Assembly (NCBI GenBank): GCA_002392325.1 | Contig: DGGS01000223.1 | Location: forward strand, 1-23,021 | From: Bacteroidales bacterium UBA3868 | Lineage (GTDB): Bacteria; Bacteroidota; Bacteroidia; Bacteroidales; WCHB1-69 | Length of the DNA stretch: 23,021 bases | Direction of reading: 5' to 3' | Shown here: positions 7,604-15,678 of the stretch, one piece after another | How positions within the stretch are numbered: the stretch's first letter is position 1 | How the letters are laid out: the number at the start of each line of letters is the position of its first letter | The notes under the pieces: model-generated | What the model saw: only the letters and a program-made list of their open reading frames with translations | The model's database searches: none | What the model was told of the DNA's origin: nothing | Translations under genes and position numbers: made by a program

Positions 7604-7834
7604 ATGAAAGAACAAATCATCAAAATCTTGACTGAACTCCGCCCCGAGTTCGATTTCACCCAAGAAAACATGAATTTTATTGAGGAAGGCATGTTGGATT
7701 CTTTTGACATAGTCACATTGGTTGATGAGATTGAAAACACAATGGGTGTGGCTATCAGCGGTATGGATGTGCTCCCCGAAAACTTTTGCAGCATAGACGC
7801 CATTTGCCAAACTATTGAGAAAAACAGAAAATAA
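7604..7834 (+). CDS. Acyl carrier protein (second ACP)
   Basis: This 76-residue acidic protein has the standard carrier site. FIEEGMLDSFDIVTLVDEIE gives Asp32-Ser33-Phe34, a DSF form of the DSL motif, with Ser33 as the phosphopantetheine attachment point. Its helix II and III sequence differs from that of the ACP at 4148, so it is not a recent duplicate. It lies two bases before the FabH gene, making it the likely malonyl-ACP partner and product carrier of that condensing enzyme. A larger leader with its own promoter precedes it. Confidence 0.93.
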   Translation: MKEQIIKILTELRPEFDFTQENMNFIEEGMLDSFDIVTLVDEIENTMGVAISGMDVLPENFCSIDAICQTIEKNRK

Positions 7835-7836
7835 TT

Positions 7837-8913
7837 ATGCTAACCTCTTTCAAAAATAAGAAAATCAGCGCTGTATATTCCGTCCTTCCCACCCATGAGG
7901 TGGACTTTATGGATGAGGCCGGCAACTACTCCTTTTCAGAGGTGCAGATGAAAAAGCTGAAACGCGTGATGGGGTTTGGCACCCGCCGCGTGGCCGTTGA
8001 GGGCGAAACCGTGGGCGACTATGCCATCTATGGCATTCGCCAAATGCTTCAGGACGGTATTTTCAAGGAGGACGAAATCGGTGCCATTATCGTCACCACA
8101 ACCTCACCCGACCACTTCATCCCCCCTATCTCCAATATTGTTCAAGGGAAATTTGACTTTGATGAAGATGTGGTCTGCCTCGACATTTCGCAAGGATGTT
8201 GCGGTTATACTGTAGGACTCACCTACTCCTTTATGACACTGGAGACAATGCGTAACAAAAAGGTCTTGCTCATCGCTGGCGACATGCTTACTTTCCGTGT
8301 TTCAAAAAGAGATCGTGCCAGCCGCCCCATCACCGGAGATGCCGTCACCATCAGCGTGATAGAAAACTGTGATGTGGAAAACACCATTTGGTGTTCTTTG
8401 AAAAATGATGGTAAAGACGCATTTGCCGTCTACATCCCTGCTGGCGGCACCCGTATGCCCATCACCCCTGAGACCACGAAAGAGGAGGAGGATGAATTCG
8501 GTAACTGGCGCGGCAACCAACACTTGATGATGCAAGGAGATTTGGTGTTCAATATTATCATCAATATGACACCTGTAATGATGGAGGAACTGCTTGAAAA
8601 GTCTGGCGACAAGATGGATGAAATTGATTATTTCGTATGCCACCAGTCCAGCAGTTTTACATTAAAGAAACTCTCCCAGCGTTTAGGTGTTACCGACCAG
8701 AAACTTTTCAATGACATAGTGCCCAAATACGGCAATTCAAGTAGCGCTACCATTCCTGTTACCTTATGCGAACACCACAACGAAATGTTCGCTGACGGGA
8801 AGAGGAAAAAAGTGATGTTTGCCGCCTTTGGCACAGGTATGTCACTTGGTGCTGTGCTAATGGACATGGACGCTCCCACATGCCAGTTCCTGAACTATCC
8901 GCATCAATCTTAA
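7837..8913 (+). CDS. fabH: 3-oxoacyl-ACP synthase III (FabH-like, KAS III)
   Basis: At 358 residues this is slightly longer than E. coli FabH (about 317). The catalytic triad is complete: Cys121 in SQGCCGYT, His269 in FVCHQSSSF and Asn300 in KYGNSSSAT. The C-terminal FGTGMSLGAVLM is the family's glycine-rich ending. KAS III enzymes condense an acyl-CoA primer with malonyl-ACP to give a 3-oxoacyl-ACP; with acetyl-CoA the product is acetoacetyl-ACP. The HQSS sequence (HQAN in E. coli) and an insertion around 205-230 suggest a non-housekeeping subfamily. Some FabH-like proteins instead transfer acyl groups to other nucleophiles, so condensation is likely but not certain. An ACP precedes it and a hydrolase follows. 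Confidence 0.92.
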   Translation: MLTSFKNKKISAVYSVLPTHEVDFMDEAGNYSFSEVQMKKLKRVMGFGTRRVAVEGETVGDYAIYGIRQMLQDGIFKEDEIGAIIVTTTSPDHFIPPISNIVQGKFDFDEDVVCLDISQGCCGYTVGLTYSFMTLETMRNKKVLLIAGDMLTFRVSKRDRASRPITGDAVTISVIENCDVENTIWCSLKNDGKDAFAVYIPAGGTRMPITPETTKEEEDEFGNWRGNQHLMMQGDLVFNIIINMTPVMMEELLEKSGDKMDEIDYFVCHQSSSFTLKKLSQRLGVTDQKLFNDIVPKYGNSSSATIPVTLCEHHNEMFADGKRKKVMFAAFGTGMSLGAVLMDMDAPTCQFLNYPHQS

Positions 8914-8923
8914 TAACAGAACG

Positions 8924-9577
8924 ATGGTAGAGCAAACGCGCCTCATCAATGCACAGTTTAATTCCAACACCTACATCCTCTCCATGGAGGATGAGGTTTC
9001 GGTTTGGCTGGTGGATCCGGGTGATGCTCAACCTGTTTTTGACTGGATAAGGCAGAATAACAAAAAAGACTTGAAGGGAATCCTGCTCACCCACACACAT
9101 TTTGACCATATTTATGGTGTAAACGAGCTTTTGGAGAAATATCCTGAGTGTTTGATTTATGTCGCCAATGAATACGGGAAAGAGGGACTTACAAACATCA
9201 AGCAAAACGGTTCCAAATACACTGGTAATCCCATTGTGATAGAAAAGCATGCCAATATTCGTTTTTTTGAGCACAAAATGAATCTTTGGCCCAATGTGGA
9301 ACTTTCTTCACTAATCACCCCCGGCCATTCCGACGACTCCATCTGTTTTATGATAGAAAATCTGTTGTTTACAGGAGACACTCTGATTAAGGGACTCCGC
9401 ACTGTGACCAAAATCCGAGGGGGATCGGTAGAAAAATTGACTGATTCCATCCAGCATTTCAAACAATGGCAAGGACTTGGATATCTGGTCTGTCCTGGGC
9501 ACGGGGAAGAGTTTGATTTGGATAAGTACGATTTGGGAAGAGCAATCAATGGTTCAAACACAAAGTCATCTTTATAA
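8924..9577 (+). CDS. Metallo-beta-lactamase-fold hydrolase (glyoxalase II-like)
   Basis: The 217-residue protein carries a full set of binuclear metal ligands: HTHFDH at 57-62, His135 in TPGHSD, Asp152 in FTGDT and His193 in CPGHGEE. This pattern is that of the glyoxalase II subgroup, whose members often hydrolyse thioesters. Placed 10 bases after fabH, it could release an acyl group from ACP or CoA or edit mis-charged carriers. It lacks the C-terminal helical domain of true glyoxalase II, so a glutathione substrate is unlikely. The exact substrate is not shown. It ends 12 bases before the YfhO-family gene. Confidence 0.88.
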   Translation: MVEQTRLINAQFNSNTYILSMEDEVSVWLVDPGDAQPVFDWIRQNNKKDLKGILLTHTHFDHIYGVNELLEKYPECLIYVANEYGKEGLTNIKQNGSKYTGNPIVIEKHANIRFFEHKMNLWPNVELSSLITPGHSDDSICFMIENLLFTGDTLIKGLRTVTKIRGGSVEKLTDSIQHFKQWQGLGYLVCPGHGEEFDLDKYDLGRAINGSNTKSSL

Positions 9578-9589
9578 AACAAACATACG

Positions 9590-12136
9590 ATGAAAAAAGA
9601 GATCTTAAAGAAAAGTATTCCTTATGTGGTGGCATTAGCCATCTTCATTATCTTATCCCTCATATACGCCGCTCCTGAAGTGTTTGACGGAAAAGTGTTG
9701 CAGGCCGGCGACCAGATTAGTGGCAAGGGTATGGCACACGAAGTGGTTGACTATCACCAAAAAACCGGTGATTACAGCTGGTGGACAGGGTCCATGTTCG
9801 GCGGTATGCCAACCTACCAAATCGGTGGTGGAAAATATCCCGCACCGGCAGTGGACATCCCATACAATAAAATCACCCGCCTGGGGTTCACGGGATTGCT
9901 CGCCCTGTTTATGGGATACTTTATCGGTTTCTTTATCTTGCTAAGATCATTCAAAATCAACGAATGGCTTTCTATTATTGGATCTATTGCCATTACCTTA
10001 TCCACCTATTTTATGCTGATTATCCCTGCAGGGCACAACGCAAAGGTTATTGCCATAGCTCTGCTGGCCCCAATTATTGGCGGATTCTATCTCATTTATC
10101 GGAAAAAGTACGGATGGGGTGCCATTATTACTCTTATTTACACATCCATAGGCATCATGATGCACCCTCAGATGACTTATTATATTTTCATGCTTATTGG
10201 TGTACTATTCATTGCAGAACTCTTTATTCACATTCGTGAAAAACGCTGGAAAGACCTGGCTATCAGTACCCTCGTGTTTGCCCTTTGTTTCGGCATAGGT
10301 GTTGGCACACAAATCACTCCTTTCATGGCCAACCGTGAGTATGCCAAAGAGACCATGCGTGGCGGACATTCGGAACTGGCAAAAGAGGATGATGCCACCA
10401 ATAAGACAGAAGGCCTGGATTTGTCCTATATCACCCAATACAGTTATGGTATTGGAGAAACGGCCACTTTGCTGATCCCAGGAGCCAAGGGATATGCCTC
10501 ATCCTACAATGTGGGCACAAATTCCAAAATCTACCAGGCAATGATACAAAATGGCGTACCAAGACGCCAGGCAGAGGATTATTGCAAAGGAATGCCTACC
10601 TATTGGGGCGGTGTGGAAGGCACTTCCGGACCAGTATATGCCGGTGCCATCATCTGTTTCCTTTTCATTCTAGGACTGCTCATCGTCAAAGGACCCTATA
10701 AGTGGGCTCTGTTGGCTGCTACTATTTGCTCCATCCTGCTGTCATGGGGTTACAACTTCATGCCTCTGCAGGAATTCTTCGCCAACTATTTCCCCATGTA
10801 CACCAAATTCAGGGCAGTGGAATCCATACTGATTGTGGCCGAAATCACCATCCCATTGCTTGGTTTCTTGGCATTGCGTGAGATTATGGATCAGAAACTT
10901 GACAAGAAACTAATCGTAAAACATGTGCTCATCGCTGCTGCGGCAACGGCGGGACTTTGCTTGTTGGCCTTCATCGCCAGTTTCTTCCTTGACTATTCCT
11001 GGGGCCGCGATGCGGACATTTTCGCCCAGTGGCCAGATTGGTTATCTTCTGCCGTGATTGCCGAACGCGGTGCCATTTTGCGCATAAGCGCCATCCGTTC
11101 TTTGGTCTTCGTCATTCTGGGAGCGCTTTTAGTTTGGCTCTATGTTCAGGAAAAACTTAAATTCGGGTATTTTGCGGCCATTCTTGGCGTTTTAGTGCTT
11201 GCCGACATGTGGACTATTGACCGCAAATTCTTCAACGACAATAATTTTGTCAAAGAGAAGAACATCAAAGCGTATTTTGCCAAAAAACCGTGGGAAGAGG
11301 CCATTTTAGAGAAAGAAAAGGATAATCCGAGTTTCCGTGTGTTTAATCTGACCGATCCTCAGGGACCGTTCAATGATGCCCGAACCTCTTATTATCTCAA
11401 ATCCATAGGAGGTTACAACGCCGCAAAACTGCGTCGCTACCAAGATCTGATTGATGCCCACCTCACTTCAGAAATCAATCCCATGTACAAATCTATCGTA
11501 CAACAAGGCAACCAATTATCTCTTACCACTGGAGATTCCACCGGATTTCCAGTATTGAACATGCTGAACATGAAATATGCGATAGTATCGGGTGGTGAAG
11601 GAAACGGGCAATTTGTCGTGGAAAACCCCAATGCCATGGGCAACGCCTGGTTTGTTGATAATGTGATAATTGCGCAGAATCCCAATGAAGAGTCAGATGC
11701 TTTGAACACCATCAACTTGCACAACACTCTGGTGACAGATGTGAAATTCAAGGATTTCGTTAAGAACTTCCGTCCGCACCATGACACTACAGCCAAAATC
11801 CAACTAACCAAATATGCACCCGACTATGTGGAATACGATTGTTCTGCCGCTGAGGACGCGATTGCTGTTTTTTCAGAAATCTATTATCCTTATGGTTGGA
11901 ACGCATACATTGATGGCAAACCAGTTGATCATTTCCGGGCCAATTATACATTGCGTGCGATGAATGTGCCCGCCGGACAGCACCACATTCGTTTTGAGTT
12001 CCGTCCCGCCACGGTGGAGAAATGGGGTAAATTAGCCATAGCCAGTAAATATGTGATGAACCTGATAATACTTGGTATTATAGGTTTCGCAATTTACAAG
12101 GGTGTAAAGAGAAGAAAAACTGAGAAAGTAGCGTAA
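9590..12136 (+). CDS. YfhO-family polytopic membrane protein (putative lipid-linked glycosyltransferase)
   Basis: This 848-residue protein starts with a transmembrane helix (about 11-27) and has many hydrophobic segments through about residue 540. A soluble region follows, then a last helix near 822-840 and a basic tail. The C-terminal part has the YfhO signature: YYPYGWNAYIDGKPV, then NVPAGQHHIRFEFRP. In Bacillus and Listeria, YfhO-type proteins act with a GT2 enzyme (CsbB-like) that makes a lipid-linked sugar, which YfhO then transfers to lipoteichoic acid outside the membrane. By analogy this protein may add a sugar to a surface polymer in the periplasm. Large YfhO homologues are widespread in Bacteroidota and often unlinked to glycan loci, so its place in this pathway is uncertain. 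Only 14 bases separate it from the convergent operon. Confidence 0.85.
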   Translation: MKKEILKKSIPYVVALAIFIILSLIYAAPEVFDGKVLQAGDQISGKGMAHEVVDYHQKTGDYSWWTGSMFGGMPTYQIGGGKYPAPAVDIPYNKITRLGFTGLLALFMGYFIGFFILLRSFKINEWLSIIGSIAITLSTYFMLIIPAGHNAKVIAIALLAPIIGGFYLIYRKKYGWGAIITLIYTSIGIMMHPQMTYYIFMLIGVLFIAELFIHIREKRWKDLAISTLVFALCFGIGVGTQITPFMANREYAKETMRGGHSELAKEDDATNKTEGLDLSYITQYSYGIGETATLLIPGAKGYASSYNVGTNSKIYQAMIQNGVPRRQAEDYCKGMPTYWGGVEGTSGPVYAGAIICFLFILGLLIVKGPYKWALLAATICSILLSWGYNFMPLQEFFANYFPMYTKFRAVESILIVAEITIPLLGFLALREIMDQKLDKKLIVKHVLIAAAATAGLCLLAFIASFFLDYSWGRDADIFAQWPDWLSSAVIAERGAILRISAIRSLVFVILGALLVWLYVQEKLKFGYFAAILGVLVLADMWTIDRKFFNDNNFVKEKNIKAYFAKKPWEEAILEKEKDNPSFRVFNLTDPQGPFNDARTSYYLKSIGGYNAAKLRRYQDLIDAHLTSEINPMYKSIVQQGNQLSLTTGDSTGFPVLNMLNMKYAIVSGGEGNGQFVVENPNAMGNAWFVDNVIIAQNPNEESDALNTINLHNTLVTDVKFKDFVKNFRPHHDTTAKIQLTKYAPDYVEYDCSAAEDAIAVFSEIYYPYGWNAYIDGKPVDHFRANYTLRAMNVPAGQHHIRFEFRPATVEKWGKLAIASKYVMNLIILGIIGFAIYKGVKRRKTEKVA

Positions 12137-12150
12137 TATCCGCTATCACA

Positions 12151-13095
12151 TCACACTTTAACAGTCTTCATCACCCACTTCACCAGTGGAGTGGGCACCA
12201 GCCCGCCGAGGCAGAAAACCAGGTCTTTGGCATCGGACATGTTGCGTAATGCTTCGAAATAGAGTTTTGCATTTTCCCTAAAGTGCCACCATGTCTTCTT
12301 GCCGAACGCCAATCCGTTGTAGTAGGCCAATGTGGCGTTCATATACCGTTTGCGCACGGCCTTGTTGGGTTCGTGCTGGTATAAATCTTTATACAAATCG
12401 TATGTGGTGAAATTTTTCTTGTTTTGGTCTACTTTGCTCCAAATACCACTATCAACCACTCGGTAAGTGGCCATCACCTCAGGCATATAATACCCTTTCG
12501 CATTCTTCAAGGCATAATAAACAATGTGTACATCCCGACTATACTTGAATTTAGTGAAAGAATCTTGGTCAACAGCATCCTTCCGGTAAATCATGGTCAA
12601 AGTCTTCGTTATCCACACCCAGGGAAGGGTATCAAAAGTGAACGACATAGGGGATGTGTAAAGATCATTCACTGGTGAAGGAAGAATTTCCCCATCCTTT
12701 AACACATTCCAATTATGACACACAAGATTATAATCCGGATGTGTTTCCAGAAAATCCACTTGCTTTTGAAGTTTATCGGGATCTATCCAATAGTCATCGC
12801 CCTCGCAAAAACCAATGTATTTACAATTTTCTTCCCACTTCTTAAAATAAGGATATTTGGTTCTTTTGATACTGTAATGGTTTTCAGAGAGGTACTCCGC
12901 TTTTACTATATCCGGATATTTTTTTTCATATTCACGAATAATGGTCGGATTGTTATCCGTACTAGCATCATCAACTACTACAACTATGAAGGGGAAAGTT
13001 GTTCTTTGTGCAACAATTCCCTCCAAAGTTTGGCCGATGTACTTTTCCTGATTATATGTGGCACACCGAATGCATACTAGAGGTTGATTAGACAT
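12151..13095 (-). CDS. Family 2 glycosyltransferase
   Basis: The 314-residue protein has the GT-A fold start VCIRCATYNQEKYIGQTL. The nucleotide-binding pair VDDASTD is at 41-47 (Asp42, Asp43), and EGDDYWIDPDKLQKQ from 98 carries the metal-binding Asp100 and Asp101. It should transfer a sugar from an NDP-sugar to a growing surface glycan on the cytosolic side; donor and acceptor cannot be read from the sequence. A C-terminal hydrophobic patch (LVFCLGGLVP) may aid membrane association. It is the last gene of the minus-strand operon, six bases after the methyltransferase. No obvious terminator sits in the 14 bases that separate it from the convergent YfhO gene. Confidence 0.92.
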   Translation of the reverse strand: MSNQPLVCIRCATYNQEKYIGQTLEGIVAQRTTFPFIVVVVDDASTDNNPTIIREYEKKYPDIVKAEYLSENHYSIKRTKYPYFKKWEENCKYIGFCEGDDYWIDPDKLQKQVDFLETHPDYNLVCHNWNVLKDGEILPSPVNDLYTSPMSFTFDTLPWVWITKTLTMIYRKDAVDQDSFTKFKYSRDVHIVYYALKNAKGYYMPEVMATYRVVDSGIWSKVDQNKKNFTTYDLYKDLYQHEPNKAVRKRYMNATLAYYNGLAFGKKTWWHFRENAKLYFEALRNMSDAKDLVFCLGGLVPTPLVKWVMKTVKV

Positions 13096-13101
13096 AAGAT
13101 A

Positions 13102-13740
13102 TTATTTTTCGGCAACAATAGCATAAAAATGAGTGTTCTCCCATCTATTACATTCAGGTGGGTATATGTCATACACTTGAGCATTTTTGTACCCGATATT
13201 TTTCAGGCAGAGAACTTCTTTGTCAATCTTTCGATATTGAGCATAATAATTACACTTTTGTTCCTCTGAATACCCTTCTACAACAACATCCTCCTTGACA
13301 CCGAATTGATTTTTCACAATTATCTTACCACCATTTTTTAAAACCGGGAAGAACTTTTTATAGATATCAATTGCTTCATTTTCATTGAAATAATGCATCG
13401 TTCCAAATATAGTAACCATATCATAGTCAAACTCACCAATCACATACTCATCAAACGTTTGATTCACAACTTTAATGTTATCACTTTGATTGATGAACTT
13501 GGTGAATGGCACAAATGGTTCAATTGCCGTAATAGACCCTACTTTATCATATATTTTATTGATGATAAGGCCTGTCCCACTGCCTAAATCCATGATTTTA
13601 GATTTCTTATGAGCGAATTTCATAATAAAATCCGCATCCATTTGTGAAAAGTCACTTGATTTAGCGAGTTTTACAGATTTTGGATCATCGCTATTCTGCG
13701 ACATCAACTTAAAGAAATTCAGAGCTTCTTTATTTTCCAT
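13102..13740 (-). CDS. Class I SAM-dependent methyltransferase
   Basis: The 212-residue protein has motif I KIMDLGSGTGLII (48-60) with the acidic residue of TAIEP (71-75) that binds the SAM ribose. A later strand, FDYDMVTIFGTMHYF, matches motif IV of class I methyltransferases of the methyltransf_11/25 type. Targets of this group in glycan clusters are hydroxyl, amino or carboxyl groups of small molecules or sugars. Its start overlaps the racemase-like gene by 11 bases, suggesting coupled translation and a role in the same pathway. It is AT-rich, like the rest of the operon. Whether it methylates the activated small molecule or a sugar is unknown. Confidence 0.85.
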   Translation of the reverse strand: MENKEALNFFKLMSQNSDDPKSVKLAKSSDFSQMDADFIMKFAHKKSKIMDLGSGTGLIINKIYDKVGSITAIEPFVPFTKFINQSDNIKVVNQTFDEYVIGEFDYDMVTIFGTMHYFNENEAIDIYKKFFPVLKNGGKIIVKNQFGVKEDVVVEGYSEEQKCNYYAQYRKIDKEVLCLKNIGYKNAQVYDIYPPECNRWENTHFYAIVAEK

Positions 13741-14443
13741 TATTTATTTTGTTAATTTCAATAATTCTTTCAGCCAACACCTCCAGTGAATCCACAACAC
13801 ACTCATTTTCATAATCAACTCTAATATCGGTACATCCCATAATGACAATTTCCGCACCTTTTTCCTTTAAATGGTTATATACTTTATCAAAAATAAAAAA
13901 GGGACGGTCTTCAGAATCTATGGAATCAAATCTGTGGTTGTTTTTCACATTGCAGATTCCTTTTGTTACCTCTTTTTGATATTCTTCATTGGGATATATC
14001 AATTGTGCAGATGGAAAAACCTTTGAAAAATACTTTTCGTAAACTCCTCCCTTCAAGCACCCATCAGAAGCCACAAGTCCAAATCTAGTTTTACCTGTTT
14101 CTCTGCACTTTAGAGCAACTTCTTCAATCATGTTTATGAAAGGGATATCTATTTGCTCTTGTAAAACAGGTAATGCATAATGTGCAGTATTACAACACAT
14201 GCACAACATATCGGCACCAGCACTTTTCAATTTCTTCCCCACCATTACATAATCATCAATGAAACTAGGGCCTCTGCCTTCCAAAAACATACTTCTAGAG
14301 GGCGCTTGGGTAGCCTGATAAATAATCATTTCAGGGTGATGACAATCCCTAAATGCACCATCTTGCGTGAAACGCATTTCAATTAGTTCACACAATTTAT
14401 TTGTTGCGGCCACGCCTGCACCGCCTATAACTCCGATAATCAT
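13730..14443 (-). CDS. Aspartate/glutamate racemase-family protein
   Basis: This 237-residue protein starts with the MIIGVIGGAG strand of PLP-independent Asp/Glu racemases and has both cysteine motifs. Cys84 is in CCNTAH and Cys204 in MGCTDI; the usual second motif is GCTE, so Asp replaces Glu here. Two cysteines acting as acid and base would racemise aspartate, glutamate or a related acidic compound. Related members of the superfamily act as isomerases, hydantoin racemases or decarboxylases. Its position between a nucleotidyltransferase and a methyltransferase suggests it shapes the small molecule attached by LicD rather than feeding peptidoglycan. The start is directly adjacent to the upstream stop (14443/14444). 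Confidence 0.87.
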   Translation of the reverse strand: MIIGVIGGAGVAATNKLCELIEMRFTQDGAFRDCHHPEMIIYQATQAPSRSMFLEGRGPSFIDDYVMVGKKLKSAGADMLCMCCNTAHYALPVLQEQIDIPFINMIEEVALKCRETGKTRFGLVASDGCLKGGVYEKYFSKVFPSAQLIYPNEEYQKEVTKGICNVKNNHRFDSIDSEDRPFFIFDKVYNHLKEKGAEIVIMGCTDIRVDYENECVVDSLEVLAERIIEINKINNGK

Positions 14444-15079
14444 TTATATCCAATTTTTTGTAATTTCCATCACACGAGTGTAGTCGCTGTAGGTATCTAT
14501 ATCGTATGCCCTGATCTTTATCCCTTTCAAAGGCAGATAGGGTTCTAATTGGTTAAAAACATTTCCAGAAGAATATTTAATCTTGTCGCGCATTATACAA
14601 GCAGGACCCGTCCATTCATAATCACCTGTTTCTCTAGAAAAAGCCAACACATTACCCTTGTCATCTGTTTGAACATAAACCGCTTCATCTGAACTTTTTT
14701 CCGCATAACAAATAAATTCTCCTTCCGTATTCAGAATAGTCTTCACATCATCTGGGTGCACAAGCAAATCACCGTCCCACTCTATGGCAAAATCATTACC
14801 ATGTTGCGCTCCCAAATAAAAACTGGCACCCGTTTTGGTCTCAAAATAACGATGATTATATACAAAAACAACATCGTTTCTATATTTCAGGACTTCTTCA
14901 ATAATGTCATTAGCCTGATATCCTATCACAATTCGAATGTCTTCAACTTCTTTTAATAACTCTAACTGCCATGCTATCAGCGACCGCCCATTAACTTTAA
15001 TGAGGGCTTTCGTTTGACCCAAACCCAAACGGGAACCAATTCCCGCACAACTTATAACAACTGACTTAATTGACGACAT
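14444..15079 (-). CDS. Nucleotidyltransferase (LicC/MobA-like NTP transferase)
   Basis: The 211-residue protein has the GT-A-like nucleotidyltransferase signature near the N-terminus: CAGIGSRLGLGQTKAL at 11-26, with Gly13, Gly15, Arg17 and Lys24. Thr replaces the usual Pro before that Lys. A metal-binding DGD is at 102-104 (IEWDGDLLVHPDD). Its size and motif set fit LicC-type CTP:phosphocholine cytidylyltransferases and other small NTP transferases that join NTP and a phosphorylated alcohol. The presence of licD in the same operon supports production of a CDP-linked donor. The phosphorylated substrate is unknown, and no choline kinase (LicA) or choline transporter is seen nearby. The start overlaps the end of the phosphatase gene by 28 bases. 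Confidence 0.86.
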   Translation of the reverse strand: MSSIKSVVISCAGIGSRLGLGQTKALIKVNGRSLIAWQLELLKEVEDIRIVIGYQANDIIEEVLKYRNDVVFVYNHRYFETKTGASFYLGAQHGNDFAIEWDGDLLVHPDDVKTILNTEGEFICYAEKSSDEAVYVQTDDKGNVLAFSRETGDYEWTGPACIMRDKIKYSSGNVFNQLEPYLPLKGIKIRAYDIDTYSDYTRVMEITKNWI

Positions 15080-15669
15080 AATGCTTCTTCATTAAAAATA
15101 AGATAATCTGTTATTGGTAAAATGCTTTTTGACGGATAATGAGTAGTACCAACAGAAATGGCAATGTCAGCCACACGCATGGCCTCTAGATCATTATTCC
15201 CATCACCAATAAATACAACCTTGTATCCCTCTTGTTGATAATTTTCAACAATTTGTTCTTTCCGTAGGATTTTTGTCAACTTCACCACCTTGTTGTTTTC
15301 CACTATAGAATCAGAACAATAGTAAGCGCAACCGATCTTTTGAAGTAATTTATAAGACCAGCATTCCAAGTTACCCGTAGCAATTGCACAATTATCCCGA
15401 TGGGTTTGGATAAACTCCAACAAATGAGGATACAATTTTGTTGTTTCAAGGAGATCTGCCACCTCAGAAACAGGAAGTTTTCCTAAAATGAATACTCTTC
15501 TTATAAAACTTTCCACAAAAGGAATATTACCTTGTATGGTTTCTTTGGTTAGGTTCTCTATTTCTTCTTCGACCTTGAAATGGTTTGCAATCAAAGGGAG
15601 TGTCTCCTCCGATGTGACTGTCCCATCAAGATCGAAAATAAACATTACAGGTTTTGTATCTGTATTCAT
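15052..15669 (-). CDS. HAD-superfamily phosphatase (subfamily IB, SerB-like)
   Basis: At 205 residues this is a compact HAD enzyme. Motif I FDLDGT has nucleophile Asp13 and acid/base Asp15, motif II is ATGN with Thr98, a Lys near 133-137 is a motif III candidate, and GDGNND is at 155-160. A small helical cap after residue 20 (EETLPLIANHF) places it near phosphoserine phosphatase and related IB enzymes. It would remove phosphate from a small molecule. Within this operon it may generate the free form of a precursor or hydrolyse an intermediate; phosphoserine is only one possible substrate. Its end overlaps the nucleotidyltransferase start, and a 9-base gap follows licD. Confidence 0.88.
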   Translation of the reverse strand: MNTDTKPVMFIFDLDGTVTSEETLPLIANHFKVEEEIENLTKETIQGNIPFVESFIRRVFILGKLPVSEVADLLETTKLYPHLLEFIQTHRDNCAIATGNLECWSYKLLQKIGCAYYCSDSIVENNKVVKLTKILRKEQIVENYQQEGYKVVFIGDGNNDLEAMRVADIAISVGTTHYPSKSILPITDYLIFNEEALCRQLSQLL

Positions 15670-15678
15670 AATTTCGGA

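Noticed and set aside
3198..8913. Polyketide, aryl polyene or flexirubin cluster
   Set aside because: There is no KAS I/II-type ketosynthase, dehydratase, ammonia lyase or aromatic-ring gene. The set is too small and lies among sugar-modifying genes.
12137..12150. Bidirectional terminator between YfhO and the GT2 gene
   Set aside because: The gap is 14 bases and shows only a 3-bp GCG/CGC pairing without a T run. No convincing hairpin was found.
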